64,000 nt of DNA from Fulvivirga sp. (GTDB taxonomy: Bacteria > Bacteroidota > Bacteroidia > Cytophagales > Cyclobacteriaceae). A program made the translations under genes and the position numbers. Shown here one piece after another: positions 25,048 through 34,384 of the stretch. The notes below the pieces were generated by a model, which was not told where the DNA came from, did no database searches, and saw nothing but the letters and a program-made list of their open reading frames with translations. Location: positions 1 to 64,000 of the forward strand of contig JANQLQ010000083.1 in the NCBI GenBank assembly GCA_028280565.1. The letters are read 5' to 3'. Position 1 is the stretch's first letter, and each line of letters opens with the position of its first letter.

Positions 25048-25665
25048 TTGCTCACTACTTTTATCGTAGGCTTTGTGTTCAGCTTCTTGGGGTCCATCCC
25101 CCCGGGCTCTATCAATCTCAGCGTGATCCAGCTGTCTTTGGATAACCGCCTGCGTGCCGCATTGAGATTTGCGCTGGCAGCTGCTATCATTGAGTTCCCA
25201 TATGCTCTTATTGCCGTACAGTTTGAAGGGCTTATCACTTCTTCTCCATGGATTGTCGATAATTTCCGCCTGCTAACGGCCATTGTTATGCTAACGCTAG
25301 GTATGATCAATATCATTTCTCATACGAAAACAAAGACGGGCAAAATACAGCAGGAGCTCAAGAAAAGTGGTTTCCGCAAGGGAGTTTTGATCAGCATTTT
25401 AAATCCACTGGCCATCCCTTTTTGGATCGGGGTTACCGCTTTTCTTAACCACCAGCAGTGGATACATCTGCCTCATCTCAATGGGATACTGATCTATGTT
25501 TTAGGGATCTCAGCCGGTACCTTTGCATTACTGGCCCTATTGGCACTGCTTGCCCACCGGCTCGGCTCCTTGGCAAGGGAAAACCGCCTGGTCAACCTGA
25601 TACCGGGTATGATCTTTATCCTTCTAGGGCTCTATGCGCTGGCGCAATACTTCAATCTAACCTAA
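25048..25665 (+). CDS. LysE-family transporter
   Basis: 205 residues with six hydrophobic segments. The N-terminal FIVGFVFSFLGSIPPGSINL matches the LysE/RhtB exporter signature (PPGP-type loop). The start is TTG at 25048, one base after the ATP-grasp stop, with no nearby ATG. LysE members export amino acids or related small molecules. Its 3' end overlaps by 14 bases the end of the converging DUF4230 gene. The superfamily is firm; the substrate is unknown. Confidence 0.88.
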   Translation: MLTTFIVGFVFSFLGSIPPGSINLSVIQLSLDNRLRAALRFALAAAIIEFPYALIAVQFEGLITSSPWIVDNFRLLTAIVMLTLGMINIISHTKTKTGKIQQELKKSGFRKGVLISILNPLAIPFWIGVTAFLNHQQWIHLPHLNGILIYVLGISAGTFALLALLALLAHRLGSLARENRLVNLIPGMIFILLGLYALAQYFNLT

Positions 25666-26275
25666 TACGGACACTGTCGGGCTTTTGTGTAAACAGGATC
25701 GTTTTTCCTGTCATCCTTTCTAACAAAGGTTTTAAGATCAACACGGCGTTAGCAGTAGTTTGATCTAAAATACCCGAAGCCAGTGCCGCTTCTTTGATCT
25801 CGCGCTCCGCTTGGCGATAAGCCCTTTGGATAAAGGCGCCCTCGTCTTTTAAGGGATTGGTTTGCAACGAGTAGATCTCCGTCTGCTCCATATCCAGTTT
25901 ATAATAACATAATTCTGGGCCGGGAAGCTGGATGTAGACCGAATCACCTTGTACGGATACATCTTCTTCTTCCATTACGCTTAGGTCCAAACACCCTACC
26001 GCCTCACCCATGCTGATGAGCGCTATTTTGGAGTCCGGACCTAGCTTAAATATCTTTAAGAACTCTTCGCTCAGCTCGGTGAGCTCAGTGATCTCTTTGA
26101 AATTATATTTGACCAATTCCAGCTTGCCCATAGCCTCTACCTCCCTCAAGATCGCCGCCCTATTTATGATGACGCTCTCTTTTTCATTGCTCATAGTGGG
26201 GATAGCCAACCAAACGATCAAGGCCATAATAATAAGCCAAGGCAAAGACCTAAGGAAAATTTGTATTGTTTTCAT
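25652..26275 (-). CDS. DUF4230 family membrane-anchored protein
   Basis: 207 residues. One N-terminal membrane segment (residues 8-27, PWLIIMALIVWLAIPTM) anchors a periplasmic domain. Features of DUF4230 are LREVEAMGKLELVKYNFKEI, KIALISMGEAVGCLDLSVM, VYIQLPGPELCYYKLDMEQT and EAALASGILDQTTANAVLIL. The domain often occurs in Bacteroidota as a single gene; its function is unknown. Two Cys in the beta-rich middle part could be a disulfide pair. It converges on the LysE-like gene with a 14-base overlap. Confidence 0.88.
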   Translation of the reverse strand: MKTIQIFLRSLPWLIIMALIVWLAIPTMSNEKESVIINRAAILREVEAMGKLELVKYNFKEITELTELSEEFLKIFKLGPDSKIALISMGEAVGCLDLSVMEEEDVSVQGDSVYIQLPGPELCYYKLDMEQTEIYSLQTNPLKDEGAFIQRAYRQAEREIKEAALASGILDQTTANAVLILKPLLERMTGKTILFTQKPDSVRIRLD

Positions 26276-26354
26276 GACAATGCTTTGTAACGAATTTACC
26301 GATATTTAAGCAAATGATCTTTACTTTCTAATAATCGCCTGACCTATCACTATT

Positions 26355-29300
26355 ATGTGGCAACTATGGATTGACACTGGGGGTACCTTTACGGATTGCA
26401 TAGCCATAGACCCGGCTGGCAATAAAAAACACTTAAAAATATTAAGCAACAGTAGCCTGAGAGGAAAAATCATCGAAACTAACGGCGAACAAATAACATG
26501 TCACTTTTCATGGGGCATAGATGAAGACATTTTCGCTGCTTATCATTTCGAAATTCTCAAAACAGGCTTTAAGGCCCGCGTTGTATCCGTAGACCTTCAA
26601 GAAAAGGTGATCACATTGGATAAATCTCCCGGTAAGGACTCCGCAGGTAGCGAATTCCAAATAAGCCCTGGTGAGGAGGTGCCCATTTTAGCCGCCCGAA
26701 TGCTGACCCATACGCCGCTGCACAAGCCACTGCCTCGGCTACATATGAAGCTCGGGTCTACCAAGGGGACCAATGCCCTACTAGAGCGCAAGGGCGCAAA
26801 AGTCCTGTTCCTGGTAACTAAGGGATTCAAGGACCTTTTGGTGATTGGCGACCAACAACGGCCCCATCTCTTTGCACTGAACATATCTACCTCGCCGCCT
26901 TTATACGACGAGGTATTGGAAGTAGAAGAACGAATTGATAGCACGGGAAAGGTGATCCATGACTTAGATACCCGAAAACTGCGCTCGATGGTAAAAGACT
27001 TACCAAAAGATACGGCCATAGCAGTAACATTTATGAACAGCTACCTTAATGACCAGCACGAGCAGGAGGTGAAACGCCTCTTGGCACAGCTGGGCTTCAA
27101 GTATACCAGTTGTTCCGCGGAGATATCGAAAGCGATCAAGATCTTACCCAGGGCGGAAACGTCCGTAGCCAATGCTTACCTGCAACCCGTAATTTCCGGG
27201 TACATAGGCGGTATTCGCCAAAAAATAGGAAAAGGCAAATTACAGGTCATGACCAGTAGTGGCGCTATCGTAGACGCAGGGCAGTTCTATCCTAAAGATA
27301 GCCTATTGAGCGGCCCGGCGGGAGGTATCGTAGGCGCGGTCAAGACCGCACAGCGGGCTGGTGTCAGCAAACTCGTTACTTTTGATATGGGCGGCACCAG
27401 CACGGACGTAGCCATCTACAATGAAGAATACGATTACACCTATGAAACGCGGGTGGGAGATGCTCGTATCGTCAGCCCAAGCTTGCATATCGAAACGATC
27501 GCCGCCGGTGGCGGTTCCATTTGTAGTTTCCATGAAGGTATGCTCACCGTGGGGCCGGGCAGTGCGGGAGCCCACCCGGGCCCTGCCTGTTATGGCGCCG
27601 GGGGGCCTTTGTGTATTACCGATATCAATTTACTATCCGGCAAGCTGGTCCCCGGTGGATTCAGCATTCCCGTAAGTGATGGATATTCCAAGCATGCCTT
27701 TAATACTATCATCGACGAAATAGCATCGAGGCATGGCAAGACGTATACACAAGAAGAATTGCTTAAGGCTTTTACAACCATTGCCAATGAAAAAATGGCC
27801 GAAGCCATCAGGAAGGTATCTTTACAAAAAGGACATGACCCCAAGGATTACACTTTATTGACCTTTGGAGGTGCCGGGGCACAGCATGCTTGTAGTATAG
27901 CCCATCTTTTAGGGATGAAAAAGATCTTGGTCCCGTATGAAGCCGGTCTTTTAAGCGCCTATGGCATAGGAAATGCTTCGATCGAAGTTTTCGCGGAACA
28001 ACCGGTATTAAAACGGTGGTCACAGGCAACGGATATCCCATCGCTATGGACCCAATTGCAAACCCAGGCATTTAAAGAGCTACTTGACCAAGGCTACGAC
28101 ATCAACTCGTTACAAGTAAAAAAAAGATTCTTTTACCTGCGTTTCGCCGGGCAAGAAAATACCATTGAAGTGGAAGACAGCCCTAATGTGTTGGAAGATT
28201 TTAAAGAGGCCTACCAAAAGCTGTACGGTCATTGGCTTGATGGACACGAGGTAGAAATAGAATCTTTAAAGCTTATCGCCGGGGTAGAGATTGAAAAGGA
28301 CATAGACACCGTGGAGGACATAGAAACGTATTACCAGCCTAGTGCAAGTTTTTTCCAGCCCAGTTTCACGGACAATGAGTGGGTAACCACGCCGGTTTAC
28401 CAATGGGAAACACTGAAAGCCGGCGCCCGGATCACGGGGCCAGCGATCCTGTTAAGCCATAATACCACTGTATTCTTAGAAAAAGGATGGGAGCTACACT
28501 TAGACGCCAATAAAACAGCCCTATTGAATTATGTAAGTAGCAGATATACCGCTGAAGTAGAAAGCGAGGAGGCGAATTTAGAGCTCTATAAAAACCGGTT
28601 TATGTCTATCGTAGAAGACATGGGGGCCATCCTTCAACGCACATCGTTTTCAGTAAATGTAAAAGAGCGGCTAGACTTCTCCTGTGCACTTATGGATGCC
28701 GCCGGGTACTTAGTAGTCAATGCACCGCACATCCCTGTTCATTTAGGGAGCATGGGCGTATGCGTAAGAAAAGTGGCGGAGGCCCTACCCATGGAGGAAG
28801 GTGATATTGTGATCACTAACCACCCCGCATACGGAGGTTCCCACCTGCCTGACATCACCTTGATCAGCCCTGTATATTTCAAAAGCGAGAGGATCGGTTA
28901 CGTGGCCACCCGGGCCCACCATGCGGAGATCGGGGGAAAAACCCCGGGTTCCATGCCGGCAGATGCCAAGTCATTGGAAGAAGAGGGGGTGATCATAGCC
29001 CCGCAGTATCTTGTAAAAAGAGGGCTGGAGCGTTGGGAAAAGGTAAAAAATGTGCTAACCGATGCCCCCTACCCCACTCGCTCACTGGAAGAGAACCTCG
29101 CCGACCTTCGTGGGGGTATCGCTTCCATTATGATCGGCATTCAAGGCGCCCGATCGCTCTGTGAGACATTTGGCAAGGAAACTGTGACAGGTTATATGGC
29201 CCGCCTTAAAGATTACGTGGCTGAAACGCTCCAAAAAAGTATTGCGCAGTGGCATGGAAAATTTGAAGCAGAAGAACGATTAGATGACGGATCTCAACTT

Positions 29301-30095
29301 CACGCCTGTCTCACCATAGGAAAAAAGTTAAGTTTTGATTTCAGCGGGACCAGCGCCGTTCACCCCAACAACCTAAATGCCACGGAGGCCATTGTAAATA
29401 GTGTAGTACTTTATGTCTTGCGGCTTCTTCTCAATAAAGATCTTCCATTAAATGAGGGGTTATTGGAAAATGTGGAAGTGATATTGCCTCGAAGCATTTT
29501 AAATCCCGCCTTTAGCCAAGATCCCCTGCCGGCCGTAGTAGGGGGAAATACCGAGGTGAGCCAGCGCTTGACAGACACCTTATTAAAAGCGCTCAACTTA
29601 GCAGCCTGTAGCCAAGGTACAATGAACAACCTTCTTTTCGGCAATGACCGGTTCGGCTATTATGAGACCATCTGTGGTGGTACAGGCGCCGGTGAAGGTT
29701 TTCATGGGCATCACGCTATTCACCAGCATATGACCAACACTAAAATAACAGACCCGGAGATCATTGAACACCGCTACCCTGTGAGACTGGATCAATTTAC
29801 CCTCCGCAAAGGCTCCGGGGGTGAAGGACAATGGCACGGTGGCGACGGTATCGTTCGCGGGTACACTTTCTTACAAAAGCTCAACCTCACGTTGCTCACA
29901 CAACACCGCGTAGAAACACCATACGGGGGTGAAGGAGGCGAGCCAGGTCAACCCGGAAAACAGCGATTGATCTATAAAAACGGTCAAGAAGAAGAGCTGC
30001 CCGGGGTGGATAATAAGATCGTAGAACCGGGGGACCAACTGATCATTGAAACCCCAGGCGGTGGCGGCTGGGGAGTTAAGAGCACAGGGCAATAA
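26355..30095 (+). CDS. Hydantoinase/5-oxoprolinase family protein (HyuA-HyuB fusion)
   Basis: 1246 residues, the size of a fused OPLAH-type enzyme, which uses ATP to open a five-membered lactam such as 5-oxoproline or hydantoin. The A half starts with the phosphate-binding LWIDTGGTFTDCIA, then GSTKGTNALLERKGA, a second GGTSTDVA site, PGSAGAHPGPACYG and YTLLTFGGAGAQHACSIA. The B half (from about residue 745) has MSIVEDMGAILQRTSFSVN, NHPAYGGSHLPDITLISPVY, DFSGTSAVHPNNLN, GGGTGAGEGFHGHHA-like residues and GSGGEGQWHGGDGIVR. Residues 36-115 between the first two A motifs look unlike standard members. A single gene converging with the MtfA-like gene; the true substrate is not known. Confidence 0.93.
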   Translation: MWQLWIDTGGTFTDCIAIDPAGNKKHLKILSNSSLRGKIIETNGEQITCHFSWGIDEDIFAAYHFEILKTGFKARVVSVDLQEKVITLDKSPGKDSAGSEFQISPGEEVPILAARMLTHTPLHKPLPRLHMKLGSTKGTNALLERKGAKVLFLVTKGFKDLLVIGDQQRPHLFALNISTSPPLYDEVLEVEERIDSTGKVIHDLDTRKLRSMVKDLPKDTAIAVTFMNSYLNDQHEQEVKRLLAQLGFKYTSCSAEISKAIKILPRAETSVANAYLQPVISGYIGGIRQKIGKGKLQVMTSSGAIVDAGQFYPKDSLLSGPAGGIVGAVKTAQRAGVSKLVTFDMGGTSTDVAIYNEEYDYTYETRVGDARIVSPSLHIETIAAGGGSICSFHEGMLTVGPGSAGAHPGPACYGAGGPLCITDINLLSGKLVPGGFSIPVSDGYSKHAFNTIIDEIASRHGKTYTQEELLKAFTTIANEKMAEAIRKVSLQKGHDPKDYTLLTFGGAGAQHACSIAHLLGMKKILVPYEAGLLSAYGIGNASIEVFAEQPVLKRWSQATDIPSLWTQLQTQAFKELLDQGYDINSLQVKKRFFYLRFAGQENTIEVEDSPNVLEDFKEAYQKLYGHWLDGHEVEIESLKLIAGVEIEKDIDTVEDIETYYQPSASFFQPSFTDNEWVTTPVYQWETLKAGARITGPAILLSHNTTVFLEKGWELHLDANKTALLNYVSSRYTAEVESEEANLELYKNRFMSIVEDMGAILQRTSFSVNVKERLDFSCALMDAAGYLVVNAPHIPVHLGSMGVCVRKVAEALPMEEGDIVITNHPAYGGSHLPDITLISPVYFKSERIGYVATRAHHAEIGGKTPGSMPADAKSLEEEGVIIAPQYLVKRGLERWEKVKNVLTDAPYPTRSLEENLADLRGGIASIMIGIQGARSLCETFGKETVTGYMARLKDYVAETLQKSIAQWHGKFEAEERLDDGSQLHACLTIGKKLSFDFSGTSAVHPNNLNATEAIVNSVVLYVLRLLLNKDLPLNEGLLENVEVILPRSILNPAFSQDPLPAVVGGNTEVSQRLTDTLLKALNLAACSQGTMNNLLFGNDRFGYYETICGGTGAGEGFHGHHAIHQHMTNTKITDPEIIEHRYPVRLDQFTLRKGSGGEGQWHGGDGIVRGYTFLQKLNLTLLTQHRVETPYGGEGGEPGQPGKQRLIYKNGQEEELPGVDNKIVEPGDQLIIETPGGGGWGVKSTGQ

Positions 30096-30264
30096 GCACT
30101 TACTTTCCCAATGCCAGTAAAGTCAACATGGATGGGCTCGATAATCTCAGCGGTTCTCAGCGGCCCCCTCCGCGACCCCTGTGGTTAAGCAATTGATTAC
30201 CTATACGTTAAAACTCACGTCAGAGCTAAACCATGTAGTATCCCAAGAAACAATTACGCAGGTA
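30096..30264. other. Convergent gap with a short GCGG-rich internal repeat
   Basis: Between the HyuA-HyuB and MtfA-like 3' ends, 30148-30188 reads CTCAGCGGTTCTCAGCGG followed by CCCCTCCGCGACCCCTGTGG and TTAAG. CTCAGCGG occurs twice and the cadence continues with CCGCG and TGTGG, like a decayed tandem of about ten bases. No terminator hairpin is evident. Confidence 0.4.
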
Positions 30265-31086
30265 TCAAGTCTCACTTACCTTCCCTCCATACAACCGGAT
30301 AGGATCTTGATTCAAGAGCTTTTTCAAAGTATCATAAAGATCTGGGATGGCTTTACTGAATTCCACGGGTTGTTCAAAGAAATATTCTAACGATACCGCA
30401 AAGAACTCGTACACATTAGTAGCTGCATAATCACGGAAAAAGTGGCCATTCCCTTGGCGGATCAGCGGAACCTCGCGCTGGGTGATCTCTGCTAGTTTTT
30501 GCAACCCCTGGTAATCGAGGAAGTCGTACTCCTTATTTTTGATCCTATTTTCAAAATGGATGGCATGGGCCATCTCGTGGATGCCCACATTGAGAGAGTC
30601 TTTGGAGTTGTTGTACCCATCTACAAAACTCTTCCATGACAGTACAATGATGCCAGCCCTGGGGTTTACTTCCCCTACATGATACTGGCGGGTTATATTA
30701 GAATAGTAGGAGTCAGGATAAATGAGTATCCGTTTAAAATTGGCCAGGTAGACCTGGGGCAATCCAAAGGTAAGTTGTATAGCAGAGGCGGATACCAGCA
30801 CACGCATTTCATCTGTCACTACTTTGATGATCCTGGGGATAAACTCTTTAGAATGCATAAAGCGCTGTAAACGCTTCTCAAACCTCTTCTTATCTGTAGC
30901 AGACAAAAGCCTGTAGTAGGCAGAATAGTTTAGCAGTATCTCACGGTGTACCGGTTTAAGAGGTTTCTGGCCTTTTGTAAAGCTTTTGATCTCCTTGAAG
31001 ATTATGATGAATACATCATAAAAAAGCTTGACTACGGCGATAGCAAGCCCTACCAGTAACAGACCTACTATGACATACCAAACCAT
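30265..31086 (-). CDS. MtfA-like zinc-dependent peptidase
   Basis: 273 residues. An N-terminal membrane segment (residues 2-31) precedes a soluble domain. The zinc-binding HExxH motif is NVGIHEMAHAIHFEN (HEMAH), and downstream YDFLDYQGLQ and FRDYAATNVYEFFAVSLEYF fit the M90 family, in which a Glu or Asp supplies the third ligand. E. coli MtfA is a Mlc-titrating aminopeptidase; the role here is unknown. It is immediately downstream of the glycyl-tRNA synthetase gene with no gap, so it is likely in the same transcript. Confidence 0.88.
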   Translation of the reverse strand: MVWYVIVGLLLVGLAIAVVKLFYDVFIIIFKEIKSFTKGQKPLKPVHREILLNYSAYYRLLSATDKKRFEKRLQRFMHSKEFIPRIIKVVTDEMRVLVSASAIQLTFGLPQVYLANFKRILIYPDSYYSNITRQYHVGEVNPRAGIIVLSWKSFVDGYNNSKDSLNVGIHEMAHAIHFENRIKNKEYDFLDYQGLQKLAEITQREVPLIRQGNGHFFRDYAATNVYEFFAVSLEYFFEQPVEFSKAIPDLYDTLKKLLNQDPIRLYGGKVSET

Positions 31087-32628
31087 CTACAGTTTCGTCA
31101 ATAGCGTATTTACCGAAACCAACGTTTCGATTCTTTTTTTAAGGTCTTGTATGTGCAGTCGTTCTTGCTTGGTAGAGTCCCTGTCACGTAGTGTCACGGT
31201 GTTATCTTGCAGGGATTCATGGTCTATGGTAACGCAATAGGGTGTGCCTATGGCATCCTGCCTTCGATACCTCCTGCCTATGGCGTCTTTCTCGTCATAC
31301 TGGCAGTTGTAGTCGAATTTGAGGTCATCCAGGATCTCACGTGCCTTTTCGGGAAGTCCATCCTTTTTCACCAGTGGCAAAACCGCAACTTTTACCGGGG
31401 CCAGGGCGGCTGGTATTTTTAGCACTACGCGCTCACTGCCATCTTCTAGCGTTTCTTGCTGGTAGGCTGCCGACATCACGGCTAAAAAAGTACGGTCAAG
31501 GCCGATGGAGGTCTCCACAACATAAGGGACATAGCTTTGGTTTTCCTGCGGATCAAAAAATTGCAACTTCTTCCCCGAGTATTTTTCATGCGCTTTCAGG
31601 TCAAAATCCGTGCGACTGTGTATCCCTTCCAATTCCTTAAAACCCATGGGGAAGTTAAATTGGATATCACAAGCGGCGTTGGCATAATGCGCCAGGTTCA
31701 GGTGGTCATAAAACCGGTAGTTATCCTCTCCAAGGCCCAAGGCATTGTGCCAGTTCATCCGCTTTTCCTTCCAGTACTCGTACCATTCCATCTCATCTCC
31801 CGGTTTTACAAAAAACTGCATTTCCATCTGCTCAAATTCACGCATGCGAAAGATAAACTGCCGCGCAATGATCTCGTTACGAAAAGCTTTTCCTATTTGT
31901 GCAATACCGAAAGGGATCTTCATCCTGCCCGTTTTCTGCACATTCAAAAAGTTTACGAAGATCCCCTGCGCCGTCTCAGGCCTGAGGTAAATCGTGTTAG
32001 CTCCGTCGGCAACGGAACCCAGCTCGGTGGAGAACATCAGGTTGAATTGCCGCACGTCAGTCCAGTTTTTCGATCCCGAAATGGGGCACACGATCTCCAA
32101 GTCTTCGATCAGCTGCTTTAAATCTGCAAGCTGGCCGTTATCCATTGCTGCCTTCAGGCGATCATTGATATCATTGATCTTCTGTTGATATTGCAATACC
32201 CGGCCGTTGGTATCGCGGAATTGGGCTTCGTCAAAGCTATCCCCAAAACGTTTACGTGCCTTTTCTACTTCCTTATTGAGTTTGCCTTCCAGTTTGGCAA
32301 TATGGTCTTCTACCAATACGTCCGCACGGTAGCGTTTCTTAGAGTCTTTATTATCTACGAGAGGATCATTAAAAGCGTCCACGTGGCCGGAAGCCTTCCA
32401 AGTAGTGGGATGCATGAATATAGACGCATCGATCCCAACGATGTTCTCGTGCATCTGTACCATTGCTTTCCACCAAAAGCTTTTGATATTGTTCTTTAAT
32501 TCTGATCCATACTGACCGTAATCATAGACCGCTCCTAACCCGTCATAAATTTCACTTGAGGGGAAAACAAACCCATACTCCTTAGCGTGGGCTACAACTT
32601 TTTTAAGTAGATCCTCTTGGTTTGCCAT
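31087..32628 (-). CDS. glyS: Glycyl-tRNA synthetase (dimeric class II type)
   Basis: 513 residues from the ATG at 32628; a TTG three codons upstream is less likely. This is the single-chain eukaryotic/archaeal-like GlyRS, also used by Bacteroidota, not the alpha2-beta2 type. Visible segments are KKVVAHAKEYGFVFPSSEIY, DYGQYGSELKNNIKSFWW, LMFSTELGSVADGANTIYLR, RPETAQGIFVNF, QIGKAFRNEIIARQFIFRMR (class II motif 2), EFEQMEMQFF, VETSIGLDRTFLAVM (motif 3) and a C-terminal anticodon-binding domain (KVAVLPLVKKDG). It lies between a sensor kinase gene and the MtfA-like gene. Confidence 0.97.
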   Translation of the reverse strand: MANQEDLLKKVVAHAKEYGFVFPSSEIYDGLGAVYDYGQYGSELKNNIKSFWWKAMVQMHENIVGIDASIFMHPTTWKASGHVDAFNDPLVDNKDSKKRYRADVLVEDHIAKLEGKLNKEVEKARKRFGDSFDEAQFRDTNGRVLQYQQKINDINDRLKAAMDNGQLADLKQLIEDLEIVCPISGSKNWTDVRQFNLMFSTELGSVADGANTIYLRPETAQGIFVNFLNVQKTGRMKIPFGIAQIGKAFRNEIIARQFIFRMREFEQMEMQFFVKPGDEMEWYEYWKEKRMNWHNALGLGEDNYRFYDHLNLAHYANAACDIQFNFPMGFKELEGIHSRTDFDLKAHEKYSGKKLQFFDPQENQSYVPYVVETSIGLDRTFLAVMSAAYQQETLEDGSERVVLKIPAALAPVKVAVLPLVKKDGLPEKAREILDDLKFDYNCQYDEKDAIGRRYRRQDAIGTPYCVTIDHESLQDNTVTLRDRDSTKQERLHIQDLKKRIETLVSVNTLLTKL

Positions 32629-32634
32629 AAGGCG

Positions 32635-32642
32635 CAAAGATA
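32635..32642 (-). promoter_or_regulatory. -7 element directly before glyS
   Basis: On the minus strand TATCTTTG fits TAnnTTTG and lies six bases before the glyS ATG. If it is used, the leader would be almost absent. No TTG is seen at -33. Confidence 0.35.
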
Positions 32643-32661
32643 GATGAATTTGATAGTTATG

Positions 32662-34377
32662 CTACGGGGTGCGGGAATTACCCACCGGTATTTTTACGAT
32701 AAAAGTAGAGCCATGACCTTTCCGTGAAGTAACACTGATTTGTCCCCCTAGTTTTTCAGTCATTTCTTTGGTGATATACAATCCAAGACCGGAGCCCACT
32801 GACTGTTCCGATGCGCGGAAGAACATATCAAAAATTTGTGACTGTATGTCCTCGTCGATGCCAATACCGTTATCTTCTACGCGAATCATGACCCAATGCT
32901 TGTGCATTTCCGCATCTAAGGAGACAAAAGCCTCTTCTTGGTGGGGATCATGATATTTAATGGCATTGACGAAGATGTTATTTAAAATGATCTTCAAGCG
33001 ACCACGATCGGTGCATAATGTCAAATTTTTGGGCACATTGTTGTGAAAAACCAGTTTTTGATAGTTTTCATAGTACTGAAGGCTCTCGATCACCTCGCCT
33101 ACCAGTTCAAATAAGGAAACCGTTGTTTTGTCTATTCCCGTCCTCGAATTTCGTGAATAATCTATGATCTCGTCTATGAACGTATTTAATGCGTCCACTC
33201 TCCCTTTCATCATGTCCAGCAGTGACCTTAATTCGGCAGGATCGCAGGATACCTGGGCAATATTGATCAAGCCGAGGATCGAGCTCAGCGGGGCTCTCAG
33301 GTCATGGGAGGTACTATATACAAAACGGTCGAGTTCATTATTCGTTTTTTCCAGCATCTCCTTTTGTTCTTTGAGGGCGTGCTCTGCTTTCTTTCGTTTT
33401 GTGATGTCCACTACGGTCCCCACCATCCGGAGTACTTTCCCATTACTATCCCATTCTGCATGGCCTGTATCGTACATCCAAAGGTATTCGCCACTTTTTG
33501 TCCTGAAACGGCATTCGATCTCAAAGGGCTTCTTTTTTTTCACATGACCTTCAAACGTCTTCTCAAACCGGTCAAAGTCATCGGGATGGATCGCCTTGAG
33601 TATCCAGTCACTTTCCACGAGCCGTAACTCATTCTTTTTATAGCCAAGCATAGAGGCTATCCTAGGGGATAGGAATAGTTCCTGGGTCTTAGCATTCCAA
33701 TCCCAGATCCCGCCGCTAGAACCCAATATGGCTAACTCGAACCGATTCCGGCTTTCTTTCAATTCATCGGCAGTAGCTTGCAGGTGCCTTTTGGAACGTA
33801 CATTGACATGCATCAAATAATAGAGCATAGCCACAGAAGCCAATGTTGAGATCAAGAAATTGAATATAAAACTAGATCTCACGTATTCCTCGCTGACATT
33901 CACCGGTTCGAAGAGCTGGTGATCTAACAAATAAGACAGGGAGAATAATAATAAGATGTATAACACTGTGAAAATGGCATAACCCCGCTGCGCATAGCCG
34001 AAAAGGGTGAATGCACACAGGCACCCGGCAATAAAATACAGGTATAGCCCGGTTTCATGCTTTTCTATGCTAGTGAAAAGCGCCACAATGGTAATGACCG
34101 GGAACAAGAATACCGACTTCGCCAGCGTGTACCGTTGTAAGCGCAGAAGTAACAGAGCACCTATAGAAAATAGGATGATCATAGCATAAAAGGGCAAGTA
34201 GAACAAGTCGCCAATGTTGATCTCCAGGAAGGTATAAAACACGCATACAAACAGTGTCACCAAGACCAAGTGGCCAGTGAGCACAGCAGTTTGTTGTGTC
34301 TCGTCGTCTAATTCTTGCCCCTTGTGCTTGCCAAGGTAAAGATTTTGTAAAAAGCTTTTAAGCCTTTCCAATGCCAT
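32662..34377 (-). CDS. Membrane-bound PAS sensor histidine kinase
   Basis: 571 residues from the ATG at 34377; an earlier start at 34404 would overlap the antiporter gene by 20 bases. Six hydrophobic segments occupy about residues 38-195. A PAS/PAC domain follows at about 215-335 (GSSGGIWDWNAKTQELFLSP, then FRTKSGEYLWMYDTGHAEW). A short coiled coil leads to HisKA with the phosphorylated His in STSHDLRAPLSSILGL, then N-box NIFVNAIKYHDP, VEDNGIGIDEDI and GSGLGLYITKEM. No response regulator gene is adjacent, so it is an orphan kinase. Seven bases separate it from the antiporter gene, which suggests it may sense a related ion or pH signal. Confidence 0.92.
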   Translation of the reverse strand: MALERLKSFLQNLYLGKHKGQELDDETQQTAVLTGHLVLVTLFVCVFYTFLEINIGDLFYLPFYAMIILFSIGALLLLRLQRYTLAKSVFLFPVITIVALFTSIEKHETGLYLYFIAGCLCAFTLFGYAQRGYAIFTVLYILLLFSLSYLLDHQLFEPVNVSEEYVRSSFIFNFLISTLASVAMLYYLMHVNVRSKRHLQATADELKESRNRFELAILGSSGGIWDWNAKTQELFLSPRIASMLGYKKNELRLVESDWILKAIHPDDFDRFEKTFEGHVKKKKPFEIECRFRTKSGEYLWMYDTGHAEWDSNGKVLRMVGTVVDITKRKKAEHALKEQKEMLEKTNNELDRFVYSTSHDLRAPLSSILGLINIAQVSCDPAELRSLLDMMKGRVDALNTFIDEIIDYSRNSRTGIDKTTVSLFELVGEVIESLQYYENYQKLVFHNNVPKNLTLCTDRGRLKIILNNIFVNAIKYHDPHQEEAFVSLDAEMHKHWVMIRVEDNGIGIDEDIQSQIFDMFFRASEQSVGSGLGLYITKEMTEKLGGQISVTSRKGHGSTFIVKIPVGNSRTP

Positions 34378-34384
34378 TGATTCG

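Noticed and set aside
31537-32121. Plus-strand ORF of 194 codons inside glyS
   Set aside because: Antisense to a strongly supported class II synthetase gene, with no recognisable domain.
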